Part shown: positions 55,526-64,000 of the stretch, piece by piece | How the letters are laid out: every line of letters begins with the position of its first letter | Numbering within the stretch: the first letter of the stretch is position 1 | DNA from: Lanius collurio | Taxonomy: Eukaryota > Chordata > Aves > Passeriformes > Laniidae | Reading direction: 5' to 3' | DNA length: 64,000 nt | NCBI GenBank assembly: GCA_020086605.1 | Contig: JACBWW010000004.1 | Location: 19,665,624 to 19,729,623 of the forward strand | The notes under the pieces: generated by a model | What the model was told of the DNA's origin: nothing | Seen by the model: only the letters and a program-made list of their open reading frames with translations | The model's database searches: none | Position numbers and translations under genes: made by a program

Positions 55526-55684
55526 GAGAAGAGAAGAGAAGAGAAGAGAAGAGAAGAGAAGAGAAGAGAAGAGAAGAGAAGAGAAGAGAAGAGAAGAGAA
55601 GAGAAGAGAAGAGAAGAGAAGAGAAGAGAAGAGAAGAGAAGAGAAGAGAAGAGAAGAGAAGAGAAGAGAAGAGAAGAGAAGAGA
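55526..55684. repeat. (GAGAA)31 perfect pentanucleotide microsatellite
   Basis: Thirty-one perfect GAGAA units plus GAGA, 159 bp with no interruption. All-purine on the plus strand and mirror-symmetric, so able in principle to form triplex (H-) DNA. Perfect length suggests recent expansion and high polymorphism. Confidence 0.99.
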
Positions 55685-57480
55685 CCGAGCTAGCAGTTTG
55701 GTCTATGCTGTAAGGTTTGTGGCCATTTTAATGTTTCACTGCCTGTAGAAAACTCGGTCGTTACCGCCCTGACGGTTTTCTTTCGTTGAGAGAATAAAAA
55801 GAGAACAAACCCTCCAACAACAATAACAACAGAAGGATACAAGAGAGCCGAGTTGCCCTTTCTCCCTGTCCCATCCCCTCCTGCCTTGCGTGGGTCCTCA
55901 CGGGGACCTCACCGCCGACCCCAGAGGGACGGTGACATTATTGATGCGCGTGAAAACAAATTATTTGCAACATGAAATAACAAAGACGTAACCGGGCATG
56001 GAGCGCACTATCAGTTGCGGAGTTTCATAAAGTAAACAAAAGTTTCTTCCTCTCCGGCTTAAAGTTTCTGCGTTGAAACTCATCAGGTTTTTTTACACGC
56101 CGGATCCGGGGTCGAACTGTGCCCGCTTACACCACGCGTGAAAATGAAAACGTTATCCCAGCACCGCTGCTGCGAACTACGCCAGTGCCATACCTCAGCT
56201 ACCCCCAGCAGCCCGCGCCGCCGCTCCTCCGCCAGAAGCCCCTCGGCGGCACAGCCCGGGGGCGGGAGGGTCCGGCAGCCCGGCGGGACGGGCCAGAACA
56301 GCCCGCGGCCGCCGAGCAGCCGCTGCGCCCGGGCTGGCAGGGCAAGGGGGCTCGTTTTCGCTGTCTAGGTTTCGTTTGCAAAACGATTTTCTCCTGCAGC
56401 TGCGGTGAAATACGAAGAGGGTAAAGCCCATCCAGTTCATTTGCAAAGTTGACCCGCCGCAATATTTAATGCAGAATTGTGCTGTAAATAGACTATTTTT
56501 ATTTCCTTTGGAGAAGAACACTGTTGTGAGAAGATTGGCGCCCCTCGCCACTGCCCGCCTGAACGGAACTCCCCTCCCGGAAGGGGCCGATGCTGCTGGG
56601 CGTGGAGGGCTTTTTCCCCTCGGGATTCTGGCAGACACAGAACACGACATTTCAGAGTGACTTCTCCATGGGTTTTCTGCCAAATGCAGCCATAATGCAG
56701 GGAGGATGCGGCCCCCGTCGCCGTTCTGAGGAGCATTTTGGCTTCCCCGTCGTGCTCTGACTCTGCCCACATACCCCTTTTCCAGCAAGCGCTGATGTCC
56801 TTGTCCCAAAACCTGTAGGTGTCCGGCAAGGGTATCTCCCTGCCGGGACCCCCATCCAGCCCCGAGGGACTCGCGCAGCCCAGGGGACGCGGAAGACGGG
56901 CGGCTCGCAGCTAGCAACCCGGGACGTCGGATCGATCCCTTGTCCCCTCCTGCAGCTGTTCAAACCCATAGCCCGGCTACTGCCCAGGGAGAAGGCGAGG
57001 CAGGACCAGCACCTGGGCAGCAGAGGGGCCCCGCTCTTGGCAGCTGAGTCCCGATGGGGGGAACTCCCGGGCTGGAGTGCCGGATACGGCCTTTATGTGT
57101 TGTCCCGAAAGGGGTTCTTTCACCCGGTATGCAAGAAACCGATCCGCACACACTGCTCTGGGATTGCTTCCAGCGGTGAAGCCGAGGGAAGGAAGGTGAG
57201 GGAATTTTGCTGCGTACAGCGCTGTGCTGAGCACCGAAGCAGAGTCTCAGCAGCTATGGGCGGCTTCATGCTCCACAGGACCTGCTCGCTCTCGGCCGCA
57301 GCTCAGGCTCCATCGGGAGATCCCAGTGCCACCGACTTGGCTCTGGCACAGGGACCGTGCCACAGGCCCTGCTGATGACCACCTGCCCTTGCCGCTGCCC
57401 TGGTCTTACTAGCGTTTCTCTTGACAATTTCCCTTCTCACCGAGGATAAGATCTGAAATATCCTCCTGTGGTACATTTGT
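55685..57480. other. PAX9 upstream flank, no gene seen
   Basis: Alternating CpG-rich (56150-56350, 56800-57070) and AT-rich segments. An AT-rich block at 56425-56520 has octamer- and MEF2-like sites. Open frames on both strands lack family motifs. Confidence 0.55.
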
Positions 57481-57502
57481 TCTCAGGGCGTTTTAAGTTG
57501 TC

Positions 57503-57740
57503 TCAGAGTGCCCAGTAAGGCATAAAGTATTCAGCAATGGGGCAGAGGAACATAAGGGCTGTGAGAAGTGTGGACTTTTCCTGCTGCTTGTAGAAGACGT
57601 ATGTGATGGAGAAAAGGGTGATGCCAACTCCTCCAGAGAAAGTTTGCTGACAAGAGGTCCAAGAACAGCTGCTGTGAAGGACCCCATGTAGCCCTGCTGG
57701 GGATGTAGCATGGCATCTTTCCACACCCCTGGACCAGGGC
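57503..57740 (-). pseudogene. Possible frameshifted protein-coding relic, unidentified
   Basis: On the minus strand one frame ends in two hydrophobic segments (GGVGITLFSITYVFYKQQEK, then TALMFLCPIAEYFMPYW) before a TGA. A neighbouring frame supplies PQQGYMGSFTAAVLGPLVS just upstream. The pattern would fit a small membrane-protein fragment with one frameshift. I do not recognise the family, no start or splice sites are convincing, and chance is quite possible. Confidence 0.15.
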
Positions 57741-59000
57741 TTCTTTCCACGGTAAAGGTGTATGCTTATCCTTTATCAGGGAAATCACAGGTGCCCTCGG
57801 GCTGGAAGCTTTCCCCTGCCAGGTCCGTTGGACATCTACTGAATATCTCTTGGCTTCCAGGATCAAGACCTGGAACTGAGGCCTAACCCAGGCGATCTAT
57901 CCTTTAGCTGCAAAGACCTGCCACCGGTCACTTTGCAGAGGCAGAATGCAGTGGTCGAGGTGGGGCTTGGGTGCAGATTCATAGATTTGTTACCATATCT
58001 ATGAACTCAGCCACTGCTCATCAGTTTGGGAAATTCATCTCAGCTTCACAGTCAAAACATGCAGATCTTTGTTCGACATGTCTCTTACATCATCCAGAGT
58101 TTGTGAACAGCCTCTTAGTGTCTGGATATCACAGTATGAGCCACATAGTTTCTATCTCTCTCTTCACGTATATAGGAACATCTTTCGCTTGTAATAAGAT
58201 GAAATGTCAGTTAGGGGGGGAAAAAAAGTGCAGTTGTTCTGCACATTTGAAGCCTTCGCTTGCTCTCTGTATGCACACAATTTAGGATGAAGGTGGGGAC
58301 TTCCATACGATTTGAATAAGGTACCCTTTCTACTTTGTACTTTTTAACCTATACCTTCCACTAGTAAGTCATAACTATCAAAAGAAAGTAGTAATTTATG
58401 TGTTATAAATACCACTCCTGCTAAATATAGTTGCAAAATCAAATCATTGCGATGTTCTGAATGGAAAAAAATAATTTAAAATGATCAAATAATTGCAGTT
58501 GAATTATTAATGTATTGGTATTGCAAATTCACAATCATTTTTTATTTGCACAGTTACAGCAATGTAAAATATACAAAATATGTTATCAAGACCACCTTCC
58601 TATATTAATAACTGTACAACTTTGTTTTTATAAGTTGTGGATGTTTTCTTCAAGTTTAAAATTTTTGTGCCTATTACCTTCAGTATTTCTATGCCTATAT
58701 GTATAAAATACTGTTTCTCATTTACAAACAGATCTGAGCATTCTCTTTAGAGAAAAAAAATATGAAAGCTGTAGAATTACACTGGGAATATGTAATTTAA
58801 TTGATAAAAATTGTTTTTAGTTTGTCTTTCAGGAATGCTTTTATTAAAAGTCAGATAGAGTTTTTGTGTTCGTACTGCCCAGTTAGTATTTTCTTTGAAT
58901 GTACATGTGCATGCTGAATTTCGTCTTCTTCGGATAGATGTATCTATCTGGCTATATGCATGCAAGTGCCCGCTCGTTGGGCTAAGGGACACGTGTTAGG
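57741..59000. other. AT-rich intergenic DNA
   Basis: No gene is visible. Near the right end, an NKX2-type CAAGTG (58963-58968) and a palindromic E-box CACGTG (58990-58995) lie close together. A short TCTATC motif cluster is present near 58930. Confidence 0.55.
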
Positions 59001-60450
59001 CTGTTTGGACGTGCAAATTCATTGGCAGTGGGGAAAGGAATTTACAGGCTCTGCGCCCTGCGTCAGTGCATCGGCGTGGGAAGGCAGAGCGGAGGGGGTG
59101 AATGACGCTTGCTCCAAGACCTCGACTGTGTGGTGAACTCGGATCCCCGCCGTGACACTGAAGGGCCGGACGGGCTCTTCCCCGCAAGAGCATCGTTTTC
59201 CAGCATCCCCAGGGGACACCCGCCCAACACCAGCTCAAGGCGACCAGATGAAAACTGCGTGAGCTTGTCCCTCCCGCCCCGCTTTCACAGCGGCTCTTTC
59301 CCTTCTCCCAGTTCCCGGCGCGATACCCGACTCTCTGCTTTTTGTGACCCGCACCCGGAGGAAGGGGATGCAGTGAAGCGATATCGGCTACGAACAGGGT
59401 AAAATTCGCGATCGCTCGGGGTTTTATCCCGTAGGAGAAGCCAGCTTTTTGAGAGGGAAGCTGTACACCGGGTAGTCTCATGTTACCCACCCCATCCCTC
59501 ACCTCCAGCTGGAGCACCCCTCGGAAAGAGCAGCGGGGGCGAGGCATGGGGCCCGTTCTACCTTGACACCACACATCATGGTGCGGGTGCTGCGTGGTGT
59601 CCTGCTCATGTCCAGGGGAGAAGAGAGCCCTGGCCCCCGCTGCCGGGGAGCAGAGAGCTTCTCCCGGCCGACAAATGCCCCCGCTTTCTATCCCGGCAGT
59701 AAGGAGGTCGGTATGAGACAACGCTTTCCCATTGCACTATCCATGAATCGTTTCATATATATAACAGAGAGAGAGAAAAATATGTGTATAAATACATGTG
59801 TATGTGTGTGTGTATGTGTGTTTTCAACGTGAACAGTTTTTACACTAACCAGGACGTTTTCTGAGAGCTGGACGTGGTGCCTTTCTCGGGACATTTGCAG
59901 GAATAACCAGTGCAGCCTTTGCCCCGGCTCCAGTACTGGTGCTCCCCGACTGTGTTCTTAAACACAATGTGTTTTTTCCTGCTTGTTTATTTTGCTCTTG
60001 GTGTGCTTTTGGACTCTCTAAATAAGCTGCCGGTAGTCTCTCTAAATCCCTTCTGGCGTCAGAAGCAAACGTAGGAAACGCAGGCACTTCTGCTTGTTTT
60101 CTCCATCTCTCCTTGAATCTTTGAGGCGACGGATGGGAAAGGGGTGGGGGTAGACACCACGACAGTGTCGACAGAGCGGGAGAGAAAAACATATTTTCCT
60201 GGGTCTGGGCAGTGACACTTCTGCCGGCAAGAGCTTGAAGTCCGGGCGGGAGTGGGCGGGGGCTGCCGGGCCCGGCGACGGGGAGCCCTCCTAGCTCCGC
60301 TCCGGTGCGGGTGCAGCCCGCGCCGGCTGGAGGGGCAACTCCGCTCCGCCCGTTTGCCAAGGTGTTGCTTGCATGGAGAAGCGATTGTGCTTCTTCTAGA
60401 ATATTTCTACACAGCTCTGCCCGCACCCGTGGTCTTTGGGGCTGTCTGAA
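59001..60450. other. GC-rich intergenic patch
   Basis: CpG-containing DNA at 59040-59700 and 60200-60360, with a TATG/TG repeat between them. Open frames of up to 241 codons lie on the minus strand but carry no recognisable domain. They could belong to a non-coding transcript; nothing supports a protein gene. Confidence 0.45.
59781..59822. repeat. TATG/TG-rich microsatellite
   Basis: Imperfect TATGTGTG units with a short (TG)n core; an AGAG run precedes it. Confidence 0.85.
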
Positions 60451-63400
60451 TTTGCAAGAAGGGGAGGCAGGAGCACTACAACTTGATTCCTTAGGGAAAC
60501 CCAGTTTTTTTATCTTGTCAGGTTGATATTAAGAGTGATTAGCTATTTGTAGCAATACTCGTCGCTTCCTGTTTATCAGAGATCGCTCTGCGAGCAGCCA
60601 CCACCCTCCAAAAAGTCCCGTGTGTGCGTCTGACATTGGGGAGCCTGAAAGGAGCTCAGGGTCGGACCTCAATGCCTCCGGCCGTCCCGGGGCGGAGGTG
60701 TGACCCCCAACTGCCGTGGGGTTTTTTTCCACAGGCCTTGGGAAAGCATCCCTAGGGGAGAAGGAAACAGGTAATGGAAGCTCCTTCTCCGGGCATTGGA
60801 TTACAGTCAGTGTGCCTGCCCCATCCACACCATGATGCTGCAAGCCCTTGTTTCACCAGGCAGTCCCTGGGTCCTGCCCAGAACTGGGACAAAGGGTGAT
60901 CCCATTGTCTAGTGGTGACTGCAGCAAGGTCGGATCCCTACTGCTCCCGCAGCCACAGCTGGTGCATTTCCCCTTCTGTCTGCCTGCCATCCTCTTAAAG
61001 TGCAGCTTCGCATTTAAGTCGAGAAGCATCTCGGCAGCCGGTCTCTCAGATTGCTGCCGTTATTCACAGTGAGCTGTGGTTAGAATAACCCTTGCCCGGT
61101 GAACAGCTAGGGTCAAGAAAAGCCTCTGAGCTTAACTATGCTGGAAATTTTCCACTTTTGTTTTAGCGACAGAAACTGGGTTTTTTCCCTTGGAAAATGT
61201 TTCAAGCCTGTGTGTGATTAAATTCATCTGCATCATTTAGGATGGGACATTGCAGTGACAGAGAGTGAGACTGTGACTCTCTGGTGGGTCATGGCAAGGA
61301 TGCAGGCATTGTAATTCAGAGAGTATTCATATACCAGAGGGTTCTATCTCGCTCACTCATGTACTATCTCCCCTCTGACCATGAGGGTAATACTACGCTA
61401 AGTGCATTTTTTGTATCCAGCTCCCTTGGATGTTGGAGTCAATCACACAATATTTGAGAATAACTAGTATGTTATCAAAGATAGACTCAAGCCTCTTTCA
61501 TCCAGCGTATGGTGCCATCTGCTTGAAAGAAGGTAAATACTGCGCTGAGAGCAGTGATTCCCTTATTTGCTGTAACACAAGACCAGAGGAAACAAGATCA
61601 ATACACTTTCAAGGAACAGGTTAGCTCTCGCTGACAGCAGGTTTGTCTTTTTCCATCCTTCCCTCTGCCAGCCCCAGGATTACAGTTTTAACTTTGTGAT
61701 TTCCCTCTTTCTCTGGTATCAATATTGCATATGAATGAGATCACTTAAACAACAAAACAAGGGCTTCTCTGCTAATATTCTCCATTCTTGAAGCCCACTT
61801 TTACTTTACCAGAACTTTAATACTATGGAAGTCCAGTAGTCCTTCCTGAGATACAGCGAGTCATGTCTTGAAGCACTTAAGAAACCTTCTCTGTTTTTTT
61901 CTGCTCTTCCTCCAGGTCATTATATTTGTCTGCCTGCAAGGATGCAAACCTGAAAACCTTTGTGCTGATTCATGGGACAAGAGGTCCCTTCAAGTGGATC
62001 AGAGTGCATGGAAAGAACAAGTCTTCCCAGACAAACTGTTGTGTTAAAGTCACCAAGGTGATCTGCTGTGCCCAGCTGTGGGCAGAACACAGCCTTCCCT
62101 GCACTGCCATGAGAGTGTTGAAGCTGCCTGGCATTGGTATGCCTGGCATTTCATGCATGATGCCTAACACTTGCACAGTCAAGCCCAGATTTCCAGGTAT
62201 GTTCTTTCTGGGCTTAATTCTACCATCATGTACCAGAGCAAGTAATATCTTATTCATCAGTGAATTTCACTCAATCTTAGTCATGGAGATGAAACTGATC
62301 CTACACCAACAAAAATAGCTTTTAACCTGTGTCCTTTCCAACACGTAGCCACCCCACCACAAAAACAAACAGAAGCTCCCAGAAAGCAGCAGCAAGTTCA
62401 GAGAGATCTGGCTCCTCACCAGTTTGAATTTTACCAGGTGGTTTTCTCTAAGACCTTGAGCTATATATCCTTTCTAGTGTTGAACTCCTGGGAAGACATA
62501 AACCCTGCTATGCAATGGAGAACTAAACACTGTTTAAATATGTTTATCTAATGGATGATAGTACTGACTTTTGTGCGTGCTGCTTCTAACTTGAATCTAC
62601 TTAGCCTCTGCTTTCAGAGACCAACAATTAAAATTACTTCATCTTGTAGACAAGAAGTCCCTATATTTGATAGTAGGAGTGTATCACAACTCTTGATTCA
62701 ACATCGTGCGCTCCCTCCCTCTTACCCTTCCCTCTGTTCCCGCACTTAAATCTGAACCTATATGGACATTGGGGAAGAGGTGTTGTGCCTATCAGCAGCT
62801 ACAAATATTTGAGTGAGTACTTCAGCCTGGTGCATGGTGATCAAGTCAGGTCACAGGTTAACAGCTGAATAACTGGGCACAACACCTCAGTACCAGTTTG
62901 CTCTGTGTGCAGAGATTGATCTCAGGTATTTCTGAAATACTTTTCTGACTTTTTATTCTCTTTCATTTAGGTCACATCCAACTTCGTGTTGCAAGGTGCT
63001 GAGTAACAGCTTATGATCCCTATCAAGTAATGGCTCCAGGGTTTGTTTACCAACATCCACTGGAGACTCCAGCTTTTCTGTAGAAACAGAAACTGAGCCC
63101 AGGCTTATCCAGGTATCAAGCTGTCACATTCCTTGGGGCCTGTAGAGCAAACTGGCCTTTGTGAAGAATGTTTACCATGACTGTGAGGCAGCTGTGTTTA
63201 GAGAGTCATTTCAAGAAAGTCGAGAAATAACCAGTAGGATTTCCATAACAGATTTATACCTAGTTGTAAGGGCAGAACAACTGCTCATCAACTGGAGCTT
63301 TGCATCCATCACAGGTAATACAATGAATCAGCTCTGATGACTCAAAGTCAGACAAGGATGCAGGGAAGACCTTGAGGTCAACTCTAGCTCAGGTTTTATT

Positions 63401-64000
63401 TTATCAATTATTTCAGGATCTGTTCCTGAAATATTAATAGATAATTGGTGTAGTCCTGATCTCTGTGCCTGTGCAAAGTATTCCCTCCCACTGGGACTGA
63501 CATTAGCTTCAGGTTCTTATTGTGTGAACATTGTGCCTGCAGTCCTTTTGGCTTTTTGCAGCTTCCAGCTCGTTAACTGTGGAAAGATATGCTGTCAGAT
63601 TTTGGATTCAGGAGAGAGCTAGTCACTGAGGCTTATCCCAGCTTCAGGACAGGAGTAAATTTTGCTATAAACAGCATCCTGTGTCTAAGGAATTCTGTCC
63701 ATTTATTTCCAAACGACAGTGCCTTTCCATCCCAGATAGCCCCTTCTCCATGCCCCCAGTACCTGATGGACCCAAGCATAGCACATAAAAGAGGATTGAG
63801 CATACCATGAGGAAGCTTATCAAGGACGTGCCTCTACCAAGAACTGACTGTGGAGTATATTGCTTTAACTCATTCAATAAATACTATTTCACACAGATGG
63901 GACAGGTCCTTTAATGGACAAACAAATAGATCAGTTGTACTTTTGTTTTGTTTGGAGGAGGATTTTTTTCCCATAAATACATTGTTGGAAAACTCCTCCT
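60451..64000. other. Intergenic DNA at right end, no gene recognised
   Basis: Mixed composition. A 130-codon plus-strand open frame at 61926-62318 overlaps a segment (about 62205-62310) that loosely resembles ancient amniote interspersed repeats, and it shows no protein motif. NKX2-8, the expected next gene in vertebrates, is not seen and would lie beyond 64000. Confidence 0.5.

Noticed and set aside
55526..55684. CRISPR-like regular repeat
   Set aside because: It is a pure 5-bp tandem repeat without spacers in a vertebrate genome, so it is a microsatellite.
59845..60426. 193-codon minus-strand open frame, and a 241-codon one at 58996-59721
   Set aside because: No domain, no splice context, GC-driven. 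They might lie in a non-coding transcript but are not supported as genes.
61926..62318. 130-codon plus-strand open frame
   Set aside because: No recognisable motif, and the 3' part resembles degenerate repeat sequence.
48500..64000. Search for an NKX2-8 or NKX2-1 homeobox exon
   Set aside because: None of the six frames shows a homeodomain-like stretch. The gene is expected farther to the right.

Overview
The window is vertebrate nuclear DNA, most probably from a bird. It carries spliced genes with GT..AG introns, 3'-terminal fragments of CR1 retrotransposons ending in the avian-type ATTCTATG repeat, and compact introns. Two genes are certain. They face each other tail to tail: SLC25A21 (mitochondrial 2-oxodicarboxylate carrier) on the plus strand, and PAX9 (paired-box transcription factor) on the minus strand. 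This matches the known vertebrate order NKX2-1/NKX2-8/PAX9/SLC25A21. No NKX2 homeobox exon was found in the window.

Layout: 1-24576 is the 3' part of SLC25A21. Its last seven coding exons are at 1895-1961, 8205-8264, 10702-10809, 14741-14905, 20996-21177, 21994-22046 and 24506-24576. The first coding exons and the promoter lie to the left of the window. Three old CR1 fragments sit in its introns. 24577-29754 is the shared 3' intergenic region, with poly(A) signals for both genes and a (GTCT)n repeat. 29755-47748 is the complete PAX9 coding gene in four exons of 4, 627, 140 and 255 bp. These sum to 1026 bp (341 codons plus stop), the same length and exon structure I recall for mammalian PAX9. 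Exon 1 contributes only ATG plus one base. Introns 1 to 3 are 905, 2337 and 13726 bp.

47749-64000 is the PAX9 5' flank. A GC- and CpG-rich promoter region covers about 47750-48480, with further CpG-rich patches over the next 13 kb, mixed with AT-rich stretches that look like candidate regulatory DNA. A perfect (GAGAA)31 microsatellite lies at 55526-55684. I see no convincing protein-coding exon in this flank. The long open frames there are in GC-rich DNA, on both strands at once, and match no family I recognise.

Functionally, the two genes are unrelated in pathway: lysine/tryptophan catabolism in mitochondria versus patterning of pharyngeal endoderm, sclerotome and facial mesenchyme. Their linkage is best understood as a bystander arrangement, in which SLC25A21 introns may house PAX9 or NKX2 enhancers. 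No previously undescribed biological system was identified. The observations most worth checking are candidate enhancers, two CTCF-like motifs flanking PAX9, a tandem splice acceptor at PAX9 exon 3, and the triplex-capable microsatellite.
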